Below are positions 1 to 13,965 of a stretch of DNA of 64,000 nt, one piece after another. This DNA is from Burhinus oedicnemus (taxonomy: Eukaryota > Chordata > Aves > Charadriiformes > Burhinidae): positions 1,299,221 through 1,363,220 of the forward strand of contig VFFE01007619.1 of the NCBI GenBank assembly GCA_008921705.1, read 5' to 3'. The notes under the pieces are model-generated. The model searched no databases. It worked only from the letters and a program-made list of their open reading frames with translations, and was not told the origin of the DNA. Position 1 is the first letter of the stretch, and the number at the start of each line of letters is the position of its first letter. The translations under genes were made by a program, and so were the position numbers.

Positions 1-3000
1 TCGCTGCCAAGCTCCCTTCCCTTGCTGAACAGGTTGCTGAAAGGCGGCACTTTCTCATGCAGGCTGCGTTATAGTGCTAGCGGCTTGCTCTCTATCTCCG
101 GTTTTCAGTATCTTGCTCTCTTGTGCTAATAAAAAATAAATAAATAAAAAAGGGTAAACCCCCCTGGAGAAGACCATCTGCCAGGACTCATGCTGCTGGG
201 ACGTGTCTCCTGTCAGTGTTCTGCACCAAACGCCATGGTCGCAGGGTGTCCCCGGATGCCAGCTGTACCCTGCGGCTTAAAAGTATAGTTTTAATGTTCT
301 CAACTCCTTTGCTTCTGTATGATAAAAAAAGTGGCACTGGTGTGCTGCTAACAGTTTAGCTGTTAGTTGACTTGCACCCCTTGGTTTCATAGCTCTTCAT
401 GCAGCTGTTTGTCACCTTTTTGAATCAAAATCCTTGTGTTGGTGATGGTGTTAATAAAAAGGTGCTAGCACAGTATCTTGAGCGTGCATTATTTTGGGGG
501 GAGCGCTCTCCTTGTAGGAGGGAGAGTTTTTAAGTTAAGTTTCAGCCCTTTGATTAAACATCTGTTGTGTTTAAGGAGTTAGGAGAAGTGTATAAGTGCA
601 AAATTTATCTTAACAATGTTTTTGATCCAGTTCTATGTAGTCTCTGAAGCACGCGTAGCATCTCTTGTAGACTTGTCCATTTTGAAAGCGTTGCCAGAAT
701 GTCTTCCTTGAAGCTGATTCTTACTAGCTCAAGGATGCTTACATGCTACAGGTGTTTCTTCATTCTTTTTGGTGGTTTATCCTCAAAACGTTCTCAGGCT
801 GTCCTTTAAACAAATCTCATTGATGCCACTTGGAGCTGACTGCCTTAAAGATGTATTTATACTCCATCTACTGAGACCAGTGAAAGAATACAAACTGGAT
901 GATTGAGTTACTGAAACTGAAACCTCGTCAGGGTGTTAAGTCTTGGTCTGTAGAGTCTTTGAGACAAAAGTATTTCGACAGCCTGGAATGATGCGCTCTT
1001 GTGTTTGGCTTATCATTTGGTTAGGTATAAAGAGCTAAAGAAGAAACTTCAGGTGGCTGGTGACTGTGTGCGATGGAGAATTACTGTGAAAATGTATCTT
1101 TCATTTCCAGCTTCAGTGTGCTAAGACAGTAGAAAATACCAGCAGTATTTCAGATGATACTGAGCAACTTTATTATAAGAATGCAAAATATAGTCAACTT
1201 ACTAATCTTGAAGAAACATGTTTTCTGAAATAGCCGTGACTGAAAAAATGAGCTGGTGAGATGTCCTAAATATGAACCACTAAACATAAAACTAAAGTAT
1301 GCTGAGGTAGGGCATCTGAAAAACAAAATGGATACCAGGAGCTGAGATAAAAGAATAACTTTTGGGGCAAGGAGAAGAAAGCTCTATTAACTGTTACATT
1401 TTTTATAAAAAAAAAAAAGGTGGCACTTTTTTGCATTTTCCCTTTCCACCAAAATGAACCAATCTTACTGAGAAAGCAGTGCAGCTGTTAATAAGAAAGT
1501 TGGAAAAGCTGGTTTTTTTTTCCATTACAAATGGTGCACACGTAAGACTGCATAGTGACGTGGGGTTGGATGCTGTAGACCTGAAATTAAAAAAGAAAGA
1601 CAACAAAAAACCCTGTGAAATAAGTGTGGGCGACTAGGATACTGTTAATAGCCTCTGAATTGCAGTTTAACAGATAAAGGGAAATGTGGAAAAACCCCTA
1701 AGTGGCAGTGTAACAAGAAGCCTAGCAGCCAGAAAGATAGTGTTGTAATTCATTGATTTATTCCCCCCACCCTTGAATTACACACATTAATAGTATTTTA
1801 ATGAATGGCTAATCTAAAACAGTGCACACCAAACATGTCTGAGTGCTGCCTCTGTTCCTGAAAAAACAGCTAATGTACATGGCTTCTTGATCTTATGTTT
1901 AGTAGTACATTTCTTTTACATATTCTTCTTAGAGAACAAAGTGGGTACTTTTTGTATTTTTTTTTTTTTTCAGAATCATTGAGCTGTATCTGCTGTAGAA
2001 GTACCTGACAGAAAATCTAAGTTCAGAGGATTTGTTGTGTCTGGGCTCACCTGCAAGTATTCAGAGGATGTGTGAAGTGAGCCATTGGTAACAAGCTGTT
2101 TTAGGAGCAAATTAAGGGATTCTTTTGGAGCAGGAAAATATGCAGAGGGTGTAAGTGAAGTGAAGGAGAAGAGAAATCCTGAATATTACATGATTGAGGC
2201 TTTTAGAAGAGGCTTCTTCGTATTTTGATTCTACTGCTTAAGTGCAAAAGAGATTGCATATACTCCTGTTTAGAGCAGCTGTGTCTGGATTATGTCTGAT
2301 AATCTTCTCTTGGCATAGTTTGCTTTATTAGTTTGCATTTAGTGTTGTATTTGTGGAAATAGCACATATTAAATAAAACTAATCCCAGTGAAGCAGTCTA
2401 GTTTTCCCATCAGTCTTGCGTTGTTAACTTTCTTGGCCTTCTCTTGGAAGGCTTGATTTTTACCGCAGATCTCAACTTAGTTAAATTTCTTCTGATCTTT
2501 CCTGTCTTCTGACTTGCAGATAGAAATAACTGCTATCTCAGCACAGCTTGCAAGGGTGACAGGACCCTGCTGAGGCTGGATCACCCAGTCACGGTGTCAT
2601 GTCATTGGTTCCTTTGCTCTGTTTGCATCGTTGTCCTGAGACATACTTCAGACCCTTTCCCTTGCTCAATTTTATTAGCTCCTACTTTGTCCCTAGCTCT
2701 TGCTGTCTCTGGGTAGTGATGGTTTTCTTCTAGTTTTCTTCCTCTCTGCTTTATATCAGCTTGTGCTGTTGTATAGCTTCTTGACCTACCTTATCCATCT
2801 GATAATTACAGTAAAAACGGTGTCTCTCTGTCTCATACCTGCCTGTCCTGTTCACTGTATCAGTGTCTGAAATGCTTTGCTGTTGCAAGGCTATTGGCAG
2901 TGGGGGGGATCTTCCCGCATCCATGTGCGTGGTACCTGGCTTAGTCCCATGAGGGCATAGTGGTTTTGCCTAATGTGCTTTTGTCTTGGGGCCCAATTCA

Positions 3001-3665
3001 CACTACCTGTGTGAGATTTGGCTACCTGAGGTAGGTAGGAAATTGAGTTAGGTGATCTCTTCTGGTCTTGCACTTTAAAATTTTTAAAGTTGTTGACTGC
3101 TGTGCAAAATGACATTGTCTTGAAGTTAGGGATGTTATTTTTGTCGCCTGCTGTTTATCTTGCTGCTGCTCTGAAGAGTTGGAAAAGCTTTCTTACCTGG
3201 TAACGGTTTTAGTTTGTGAGAATAGCTGGAGTATTGGAATACTACTCAGTGAACTTACCTGTGCATCCCTGTATTGCCAGCAAAATTTGGGTTCTGGTAC
3301 CTGTCCACCAAATGAAACTCTGTTCAGACATCCAGGTGAAAGAAGCAAACAGGGAAAATGGAAATGGATGTTAATGATAACAGAAATGAAAACATGTTCA
3401 TCTTGTGGAATACTTAGAAATATCCATAACAGGAAACATGGTGGTCAGATGTCAGGGCTTCTTCTATGTGTTTAAAGGATTTTTTTCCCCCCTGATGCAA
3501 TAGCCTCAACTTACCTTGGTGCAGTGCCTCCAGCTCTTTCTGTCTCAAGGGTGAAGGTCTCTAGCTGGAACTCCCTACATTACACACTTGTAAATAGTGC
3601 TCTTGGCAATAGGGTAATTGTATTGCTGTGTTGTGACAGTATTATGAAATGGCTGCAGAATTGGG

Positions 3666-3717
3666 AAAAAAAAAAAAATCCAAACAAGAAACCCCAAACC
3701 AAAACCCAAACAAACCC
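3666..3717. repeat. A-rich / ACCC-type simple sequence
   Basis: A run of 13 A residues passes into irregular aaacc/aaaccc units. This kind of low-complexity A/C tract is common in bird introns. Confidence 0.8.
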
Positions 3718-6603
3718 TGCCTGTCTTTATATAGATCAAAATGGAAAAGAGCAGAATTGGACATTAGAAGTGGTAGCAGAAGTACAGGTTATAAAGGTAG
3801 GGTATTAATAAAAATATAATGCTTCATGAAGAATTTGCTACCTAAGTGTTATGAACTCCTTTTCTCTAGCTGCAACTAGTCAGGAAGCTACCAGTGTTTG
3901 TAGTGTTGAAACAAAATAAAATGCATTAGAAATTTGGATAATAACACTAAGATAAAAGAGTCTTTGCTACTAAAGGAGCTTCTTTGCATTGAGACTTAAG
4001 TTTGGTGCTTGTAAAGTTGTAATTGGTGGCTTAATTAGAGAGAAAACTTTTAAACTTTCAAGCTTCTTCTGTTGTTTAATGATAGGAATGTTTAAAACCT
4101 ACAAACCACCTGTGGCTTGTGATGCACAGGTGGTCATCCATTTTCCTGTTTCAAACCCTTGTTCCTTCAGCTTTGGACACTGTTACTGCAAAAGTTTCAA
4201 CAAACAGCATGAAATCTTTGTTTTAAGTATTTAGGGACTAAGACCTTCTTGAAATTCTCCTGTGATTTTCAGTGGGATTGAGGAAATGTACAGAGCTGCT
4301 TCCTGACTTTGAATAGCATCTGCTTTCTTCTTGCTCACTTGGTGTCCTCTTAGTTGACTCCTTCAGTTTGTGATCTGCCAGGTCAAGCTTATTACAGTTG
4401 TTATTAACATACTGTTTCGATATGCAACAACCTGCTGGATTTAATCCAAATGCTGAAATATCCTAATTTTGAACTGTTACAGTCTGAGAGCTAGTTGCAA
4501 TTTACACAATGACATATTAAGTCCAAGCAAACGAAACTGCTGTTTTAAATCCAGGACCTTATTTCAAATATTTGACTTGGAGGCATGTGAAGTCCATATG
4601 TCTGATGGCAAATGTTCCTCTTATAAATTTCCTTTGAAATTTCCTCCTCCGTATTTTTCTTTTATGCCTTGTGATTAAATTTTACCCAATGTTTTGAAAA
4701 ATACTTTAATCACTCAGTGAAAGCTGTTCTCAGTGCTCTTCCAAGAGAGCTTAAACCAGAGTGATGTGCCTAATAGCTCTTGCTCTCTTGCTTTTTCATT
4801 CAGATAATTCATTGTGTGGTCTTGCAAACAAGTTGGGAGCTGCTGTGAGGGTGTGTAGGGTCTTCCCTTATTCTACCTCTTTGGTAGGTTAAAGTTTACT
4901 AGTACCTGGCATTTTCTTGGTGTGGAAGTGTGTGAAAGCAGCTTGCTATTCTTGTCACTTGTTAGCTAGAAAGACCTCTGGAGTCTGTATTTTGAGAGGT
5001 TTCTCTTCTGCGTTTGAATTTGTTCTTCTTTGCAGTCTTTATTTTCTGACGATACTTCTAAAGTTTCTATAGAAATGAAAATTGCATTTAATATTCTTGT
5101 GTTGATCTCATCATCATTAAATGGAGAACTAAAATCTGCTTTATTCCTATTGCCAACTCATGCTTACTTGTGCATGCATTAGCCATCTTTGCCAAAGACT
5201 TGCTGAAATAATGTTTTCCTTGCCTACTGTGACCTGTAAAATTTGGCAGATGCTTTCCGTGATACAGATTCCTGTTCTGTAGGTATATCCTGGGTGTTTG
5301 GTTCAGATGTCTCTGCATTTAGCAGGATTTCAGGTGCATTTTCTTTTCTCTTAGGCCCTCCTTATACCTTACTAGGCTGCTGTGCGTAATGCTGCCTTTA
5401 TTATTTGCCTCTTCGCTGGCTTGGTTTTGTATTTGCCTCTTGTTCTGCTTGGTTTTGTATAAATGGCAAATGCCCAGTCTAGGAGTGAAAATGTTGGAAC
5501 ACAGCAGGCGTTTGGTATGGGAAACCTCACTAATCCTGACTGGTCTCTCAAGTCACTGTTACTCTGTTTCGCTGGCTTTCTACTGTATTATGTCATTTTA
5601 CACTTGAATGAGACTATCCTGCACTAACAAGTCATATGTCTCAAAAAATTCTGCATGTTAAATCTATACAGTTTAGATCAGTCTTTCCAAGCTGGTGTTG
5701 AATAGTAGACATCCTTTTTTTCAGAACTTTTAACTCCTTAGACATTTCAGACGTTTGCCTGGTGTGCCCAGTGATCTGTAGGTATCTGTCCTCCTACACG
5801 CATGCTCTATAAGTGTCACCTCAAGTGTCGTACTCTGCTCTCCTTGGAGCCTGTTTTCTAATCTCTCAGGATGTGTTTATAGCAAATGTCACTGGGCTAC
5901 AGACTTCTTCACTGACATCTATGCGGTGGTTATCTAGACCTTCTGATTTTTATTATTTGCATCTTGGATGTTTTAACGTCATCTTCACTTATTGATAGGC
6001 TGGAAAGTACCGGGTCTCACAGGTACTTGCCTCTCCCTGACCATGGGGCAAACATCTATTGGATGCCATGACACTTTTACTTCTTCACCATTAGCAGTTA
6101 AGTCAATTAATGGGATGGGAGGGCAATATCCTTGTTGGTGGTTTTTCTCTAATTAAGATTTTTTTATTATATTTAACTCTCTCACTTTCCTACACCTAGG
6201 GCCACCCAACCTGTGTTGATACTGGTTGTTTGTTGTATATTTTACCATGGCTTATAGCTCTTTGGGGTGGAATGGACTTCAGCTGTCCTTGTTGATTGAG
6301 GAGTAGTGGCTTTTTGGTCCCCTAAAAAACTTTTAATAAACAATTCCTGCATCTAATATCACACTTTCAGTTCAAATTTATTCTTCTCAGTCAATTTTCT
6401 AATAACTATCCTTAGCTTTATCTAATTAACCCCTCTGAATAGTCCCTCGTGTATTGCTAGGGATTGTCTTTGGACATACCATGTTGTATTTGATTTGATC
6501 ACAACTACTGCAGGTAACTTTTAAATCATTGTTTTGTAGAAGTAGATCATAGCGGGAACCCAAAATAGTGGTTCTCCTGTTTAACAGTTTTTGAGTTGGA
6601 ATG

Positions 6604-7153
6604 CATTGCCCCTGTACTCAGCGCTGGTGAGGCCGCAGCTTGAGTACTGTGTTCAGTTTTGGCGCCACAGTATAGGAGGGACATTGAGGTGCTGGAGGGT
6701 GTCCAGAGAAGGGCAACAAAGCTGGTGAGGGGTCTGGAGAACATGTCTTATGAGGAGCGGCTGAAGGAATGAGGATTGTTTAGTCTGGAGAAGAGAAGGC
6801 TGAGGGGAGACCTTATTGCTCTCTACAACTACCTGAAAGGAGGTTGTAGCGAGATGGGAGCTGGTCTCTTCTCCCAAGTAACTAGCGATAGGACAAGAGG
6901 AAGCGGGTTCAGGTTGCGCCAGGGGAGGTTTAGGCTGTACATTAGGAGAAAATTTTTCACTGCAAGAGTTATCAAACATTGGAAGAGGCTGCCCAGGGAG
7001 GTGGTTGAGTCACCATCCCCAGCTGTTTTTAAAAGTCATGTAGATGTGGTGCTTAGAGACATAGTTTAGTGGCAGACCTGGTAGAGTAGGGTCAATGGTT
7101 GAACTAGATGATCTTAAAGGTCTTTTCCAACCTAAACGATTCTATGATTCTAT
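6604..7153 (+). mobile_element. CR1 LINE, 5'-truncated 3' end
   Basis: This 550-bp fragment carries the last part of CR1 ORF2 and the 3' UTR. On the + strand it reads [17 protein letters not shown] near its start, then after a frame slip [12 protein letters not shown], and from 6773 [13 protein letters not shown] and the RRKFF segment, all standard for the C-terminal end of the CR1 reverse transcriptase. A TGA at 6770-6772 interrupts the frame, so it is dead. The 3' end has the usual gaactagatgatcttaaaggtc text and stops at two tandem copies of gattctat (7138-7153), the avian CR1 tail. Only moderate decay suggests a relatively young insertion in intron 1. Confidence 0.95.
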
Positions 7154-7348
7154 TTACAAGTTTTAAAAGAACTGAAGAAATACTGGTAGGCATATGAACT
7201 CTCCAGCATTTCTCTGTTTAACTGTATATGACCAATACTGTCTTCTGTGATGAGTTCACAGATTTCAGTTAAATACATTATAAAATATACTGTAAGCATC
7301 TGTATTTCTAATTCAGCTAGGAAGAAGGCTTCAAGTTTCATACAGATT

Positions 7349-7422
7349 TAACAAAAAAAACCCCAAACAAACAAAAAAAAAAAAAAAAACAAACAAAAAA
7401 ACCCCAAAACCCAAACCCAAGA
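7349..7422. repeat. A-rich simple sequence (AAAC/ACCC)
   Basis: About 74 bp made of A runs broken by single C residues or CCCC blocks lies about 200 bp after the + strand CR1. It is not the CR1 tail itself, which ends at 7153. Confidence 0.85.
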
Positions 7423-10400
7423 AACTGCTGGTTGGTGAAAAGATGCAACTGAGGTTTATTTGGTGTATTGTGAAAAGCTGAGATGCCCGCCTCCTCCACC
7501 AGGCTTTCAAAATAGATTCCTTAATGTCCTTTTAAGTTATTTTCCCCAGTATTAACTTTGAATAATTGCATAATTACACTTCTAACTAACAAATGACACA
7601 CTGTGTACCTACAAATATCAGTGACCTTTTCCTTCTTGTGCAGTGTGGATTGCACCAGCTATGGGATCAAATTAAATGATAAGTCCTCAGCTGAGGAATT
7701 CTTTTGAGCGGTGTTGGTAAACTTCATGAGCACCATGTTATGGCATGGATACATGTCCTGCTGTTGTGGAAAGTGGCAAGGAATTGGAGCATGGTACTGG
7801 CAGGTACGCTGTCTCTCTGACAGCTAGCGGAGGGCATCCTAAAAACGAAAGGAAACACTGCCAGCTAATGGTTATGGCTCAGTTTACGTTCCCTCTTGAT
7901 TGTTGATATGCTCAGCCTTTTGTCAGATGAGTTGGGGTGGGATTTGGAAAGAACTGTAAGGGAGTTGGGTACCTGCATGCGAAGTGCAAGCATATGTTCA
8001 GACATCTTCAGTTTATGGAAATCCTGTGCTGAAGGAAAATTAAATTGAGGTGTTGTCAGGTATATGTAGACCTCACCCGTTTTGTTCACAGGATTTACTT
8101 TTGCTCACCAGGCTTAAATTTGTAAAGGTCTTAACATTTCTGGGCAGGGTGCATGGGTTAGAAACTGTGTTAAAGGGATTAAAAAACTGGTTTTGTTCCT
8201 TTTTGCTTGCCTGTGTTTGGGGAGTTGGGGCATTTAGAAAGATAAAGAAGGTGTGATCTTTCAACAACTTTGTGCTGACCTCAGGGTCCTGATGCTCTTC
8301 CTTGCAGTTGAACATCCCGTATGAATGGAAAGTGAATTGGACTGGAATGGCATGTCTGATGAGGGATAAGAGGAGGTATCTTGTTCAACATAATGTGTAG
8401 CCTAAAATTGTTGGTGAGTTTTAAAAGAAGTTTGGCTTCCAGCCTTGACCGTGTCCCTTTAAGGAATACTGGTTTTAACCTATTACTTAAAGCTCCTGTG
8501 ACTTAAGTCTCTTAATTCTTTACAGCTAAGTGCTCTGCTAAACAGACTCCAGCATTTCCACCATGGAGACATAATTATTAGATATAAAATAACTGCAGAA
8601 TTAAGACTTCAGAGTATTGGCACACTCAACGCTTATTTTCTCAGCTCAGGCCAATGTAGTAATACTCAGTTTAAGAAACGTCATTAAAAAAAAAAAAATT
8701 ACATGCTAGAGGACTTCTTGGGTCACCCCTCTGTCCAGATAAAGTCTGCAACATATAACCAACCTGCTGCCGTCTTTGGCCTCTCCTGAGGAAAGGAGTT
8801 TGGGTCTGGAGCTAAGCATGGTGGTCCATTAAACCCTTCATTCTTTTAAGATTCTTCAGCAGAACAGTGGGGCAGGCCATGTGGCAGTGATGCGGGCGTG
8901 CTTGAATAAGGCAAAGTGAACTGATGAAGGGACTGTGTCAGCTGAAACCTGTTCTGGAGGATGATGTAGGGCTGTTGGCCAAGGCCTGGGCTGGTTGGTT
9001 GGCTTGGGAACAGGCAAGGGTTGTTGCTTAAATGTATTCTGTGATGTTCTGGGAAATCTGTCCTGTGTTGCCTACTGCCAGGTGTTTTTGTGACTTTGTG
9101 CCACCAGGCATTCTCTCTGCTCCGCTTTACCAGGGCAGCACTTTGACTGGGGAGTGGGGTGGGTAGTGGTGCTGCGCACAGAGAGCAAACCCCCAGAGTC
9201 AGGTGCTGATTTGGACCCTGGTATGCTGATGAAGGTGCACTGTGCTTCTAAACCTTCATGGGACTCTTACCTGGCCACCTCTTTTGGCTTGCCATAATTT
9301 TTGGAGTTGTCATAGATTTACCTTGGTTTTTGTGCCACTGGATACATGGTTGAGGCCAAACAGCTCTATAAAGCATGAGGAGTTGTGTGCTTTATTCTGC
9401 TCTGTACTGTCTGTACAGTACAGATCTTCTGAGTGTCACAGGAAGCTTACTCTAAGGCATTTTTTTTCAGCAAATCCTTGACCAGATTGTTCAAAAACTG
9501 CTGTGCAAACTGAGTTCTTTGAGTCTTGTGGGTTTTTTCCAATTGTTCTAAAATACGTTTTTAACAATATTTCAAAACAGTTCCAGATAGTCGGGTAGTG
9601 ATGGAAAGGCTAGGCATGAAGAAACTCTGGGTCAAATTTCACTTAAGGTATATTGTAAACTGAAAATTCCTGCTTATGAAAATTTCACAGCAGTTTCCAA
9701 GGAATAAATATCTCTCTCTATATGAATATGTAGATATTTGAATTTCTAGAGAGAAACCGTTTAGAGACACTTTCCTTTCCTGAGGGCTTGTATAAACCTC
9801 AGAACGTGTTTTCAGAAAATGTCCAGGGACTTCAGACTTTCAGTACCTGTGGTGATTCACATTTAGTCATCACACAGTCTTCTGTTGCAACAACCACAGT
9901 CCTTTGCAAATGAAGTCCCTGTGGAGCGTTATGGCTGCAATTACACACTGGAGATCTACAAACTGTTATTCTGGAAATATTTAATAACTCTTTTTTCTTA
10001 TAGGGCCAGGAGTACCACACAGTAATTGAGATGATGTGAAGGTAGCGTATTAGCTTTGGGTAAGGAAGGAATTTGACTGCTGAGTAAAATACTGTACACG
10101 TTTTAGAAAATTATGTTTCGTTGCTATTTTGTTCACCTTCCCAATTTCATGAGTTACTCTTCATCATGAGAATTCTTTAAAAGCAAGCAGGTGGCATTCT
10201 TCAGAAGATCATTTGGTCTCTGTGAAAGGCATGCTTCATGTGGCTCCTCTTTGAGAGTCTGAGGGGCTGTAAGTTACTAGAAAGCTGAGACTACCTTCGT
10301 TTTGGATTTGGGAGTTCTGACACTACCAAAAATCATGCCATGTCATAGATTAATAAAGTCTTGTTCTTTAACAAAACAAATTCTTGTTATTTTCTGGTTC

Positions 10401-13400
10401 AAACATCCCTCAACCTTGAACTCCTGACCTCAACATAAACTTGTAGTATGTGACTTGAATTTGGCACACAACATTGGTTTGGTTTGGTGGGGAGGGAAAA
10501 ATGGATGTGAAACAGTAATTTTATTTCGGCCTTTCCTACCTGGTATAACTTGCTGCATGTGCAAAATTTTATTAGATTTTTGACATATCAAATTAAGTGA
10601 GTCTGTGTATGCTCCATTTTAGGAGGAGATTTTTTGAGGAGATTAACTGCTTAGAAACTGTACAGTTATAAGACCAGAATGGATTGTTGTAATCATTTAA
10701 TGTGACCCTCTATAGGACATAGTATTTTTGAGTTTAACAACCTAGAGTCTTCTAGAAAAAGATCAGACTCTGAATTAAAATTGATGATTTTTCTACAGTT
10801 CTCAGCAGCTTTATGTTGATTATCATCACATGACAAATTTATGGTTTTTAGACTGAACTATTTTTCTAGTTTCAGCATCACAACAGCAGAAGTTGGTCTG
10901 CCTTTCCTTACATTGGAGAAGCTATTATAAAATTTGTACTCCTTGCCCTTCCAGTACTTAAGGATTGGGCAAAATGGAGTTTGGTAATGTCTGTTACTTG
11001 AGTAGAGGTACGTGGCTGTTGTATTATGACTGATCTGACTATAATGAGAAGTTTTTACATATTTTTCCATGGTTAAAAAGAGATCAAGACATGCCATGGC
11101 CTATTGGATTGCAGTGTTAAATCAGTATTTTGTTATGCTTTGGCTTGGTGGGAGGAATGTGTGCTCTGCCAGTGCTCTACCAACAAACCTTTTACTTCTG
11201 TTGTAAACTTGAGTCTGAAGTTACTGTTCTGTATATATCTCACACTTCAGTCAAAGATATAGAAATGTGTTCAGTCTTTATTGGAGCAGAGCAGCATGTG
11301 ACAGAGGTCTGAATGAGTTAACTCTGTGCATGCCGGCTGGGGACCTGCATTGTTTTGGGTTTTTTTGTCTCTCTCATAGAGCATCAAAAAAGAGCTGGTG
11401 TTGGAGATAAAATAAGGATTACATGATCCTGAAATGACAAGTGATACAGTTATATAAAATAAACAGTAAAAAGCATTTTAATTAGTAGTTTTGAGCTTGT
11501 TTCCAAGAGGGTGCGAAGATGTTAGTGTTATAATGCAAAATGGGGAGCTTGTGACTAAAGTGGTGGCAAGGGGGGCTGTTGGTGTAGGACTCGGAACTAG
11601 CTTTCATAGGGTTAGCAGGAGCCACGAGGGTTGGTGGTTATGAGGGCAACAGAGATGTTGGAGGGGCTGCCGTGCTCTGGAAAGAGAGGAATAAAGGTGA
11701 CTGGGAAAATTCCACTGTGTGTTAGTGATGCAAAATTGTAAAGCAGCATTAGTGTGGATAAAAGAGAACCAGCTGGGCTGAAATTGCTTTGGGAAGAGCT
11801 GATAAGAGATTTTGCTGTGATAGCACAAGAGATCTACCGCACGTAGTCCGGGATTTAAATGTGGGTAGAAATGTCGTAATATGGTTAGGGAGAAGTATTT
11901 CTGGCTGTTGTCACTGTGAGAGACTAACTCCCCACACCAGAGAACAAATGCTGTTGGTAATGGCTGGGTACAGAGCACTGTGTTATCTGGCAGTTTCATC
12001 ATCAGATAGTGACTGAAGCCGTAAAATCAATGGAGTTAACTGTAGATGTGACTTTGAGAAGCACAGAAGATGCTTCAGGGAAGCTGGACATAGAAGTGAA
12101 CTTGGTTTGAGTGACAGCAACTTAACTTAGGTTAAGTTAAACAGATAAACATGTAGGCCAGCAACTGTCGAGCCTCTAGAGAAACTGAAGGAGCTTTTTG
12201 CTGAAGTGAGGTGCTTGGATATGGAGGAGGGCATGAAATTCAGTGAAGCTACAGGGGTAAATATTAACATCTCAAATAACAAGAAAAGGCTCCACCTAGG
12301 AAATGACCCCAGAGCTGATGATTCACCTGGTCATTGCGTCAGGGTATGGTGAGCAAACACAGAACCTCCGAGAGGTGTGGGCAAAAAAATCGGTTTGTAA
12401 AGGAAGGTGTATTTTGAGGATCAGGAAGTCCAAGGCTAAGGCAGGGGCTTCCACCTCAGCAAACAAGGTAACATCTTGCAAAGGGTATTAAAACAGATAA
12501 CAGAAGGTGCTTTGGTCACATGAAAAGGAGAAACAGCCAGTCTCACAAAGGAAGTTATCAGACTGCTGTACATAGGGACAGGGAGTTGAGTAAAGATGAT
12601 CTGGGTATGATCCCTGAACTGTAGGAGTATATGGATGGGAGCAAAACCTTAACACCTTGAATGTGAGACTGGTAATCTGTAGCCCAGAGTGCTAAAACAT
12701 GCAGCACTTGAAATCTGGACTCTGTTAGCAGAAGTTTAACCAAGGCTGTAAGCAAGCAGTGGCATCACCTAACTGGAGAACTAGAAAGGTGGTTTCTGTG
12801 GTTTGGCAGGAAGATAAGGAGATGGGTGATAAATGTGAGTAAGTATGGGTCTTGTCTTCAAAGGCAGGCGAGGCTGTGATAATATGCAAGGTTTAAAATA
12901 AACTGTAAAGAGAGGGTAATAAAAACTTTATAGACAGGTGGAGGCAGCATGGAAGATCGTCAGGTATAAAAAGTGGTGTTGGTTTGCGAGAGGAAGATTG
13001 TTCTGGGCTAACTTCTTTCTAGATGAAAGCATGCGTCTATTTGGACTTTTGTAATATCTCACAAATCACCATAGCAGACACTTTTTTTTTGAAGAAAATT
13101 GGAATTGGCAAAAGACATGTAAAGTGTATACGGAACTGCCTGTGAAGCTAGTAATGTTGCAAAGACTGGTGGAAGAAGCAGATAGTTGTCTTCTGCTTGT
13201 GGTGTGGCAAGAAAAGTAGAAATGTGTGTGTCAAAGTCGTTTTTAAGACGAATCCTAATGGCATAATCAGTTTGGAAGCAGATAATTATAACACATGAAC
13301 GATTAAATGACCTTGAGGACAGCAATAATGAAAATGAGTTGATATTGTGTAGAAGAGCTATACGTTTAGAGGCAAATGACAAGAATTTCTGAAAAGTGCG

Positions 13401-13864
13401 AAGCTTGGTGAAAGGAGAGATGGTGGGGAGTCCCTGTGACTCAGCACTGTGGTGTTGACCAATACAGAAAAATTGTGGGGAGAAGAGAAGGTGATAACAG
13501 TATGTGCTGGGGAAAGTATTCCTGGCAGAGAGGGAAGGACAAAGGCATGGGTAATTTGTCCTTGCGTGCTGTGGCCTGCGCTGGCTGACCTTGTTCAGGA
13601 AGGGTGAACTTAGGTAGGACTAAATGGAGAGGGGGAAAGGAAGCCTTGACTGGCTCTCTCAGCCTTTCAGTCTCTATGGAGAGGAGACCAGGAGGCTGTG
13701 GCTTCTTTTGTCTGATAAACAGAAACTGATGAGATCTCTGACTTCTGTCCATTAAAGATATCAGGAAATTAAACATGGGGTGAGGAAAAACATTAAGGTG
13801 GAGGATAGTGTTGACATAAGATATAGAAGGTATAAGTGTGCCATTAATTAAAGTGTAGGCTGAA

Positions 13865-13965
13865 AGTCAGGAATGATTTTGAATGGCTTAAGTGGTACAG
13901 GTGATGGGAGAACCAACATTAGAGTTGGTGACCCCAGAGGGCCCTTCCAGTCTTATGTTCCTTAC
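13865..13965 (+). mobile_element. Possible ancient CR1 3' tail
   Basis: The text gtcaggaatgattt, then gttggtgaccccagagggcccttccag resembles the 3' UTR of old CR1 subfamilies (gttggactagatgacc...ggtcccttccag). It lacks a clear octamer tail. It may be the end of a larger, decayed element filling 11.6-14.0 kb. Identity is low and the call rests on pattern memory. Confidence 0.4.

Noticed and set aside
3037..3071. CR1-like tail text ggtgatctcttctggtcttgc
   Set aside because: Too short and diverged to call as an element; kept only as context for the palindrome at 3072.
5307..5330. ATGTCTCTG as a possible UNC13B start exon
   Set aside because: It continues His-Leu-Ala instead of Leu-Cys-Val and has no donor at the required phase.
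6776..7069. 97-codon open frame that looks protein-like
   Set aside because: It is the end of CR1 ORF2 inside a truncated LINE, not a host gene.
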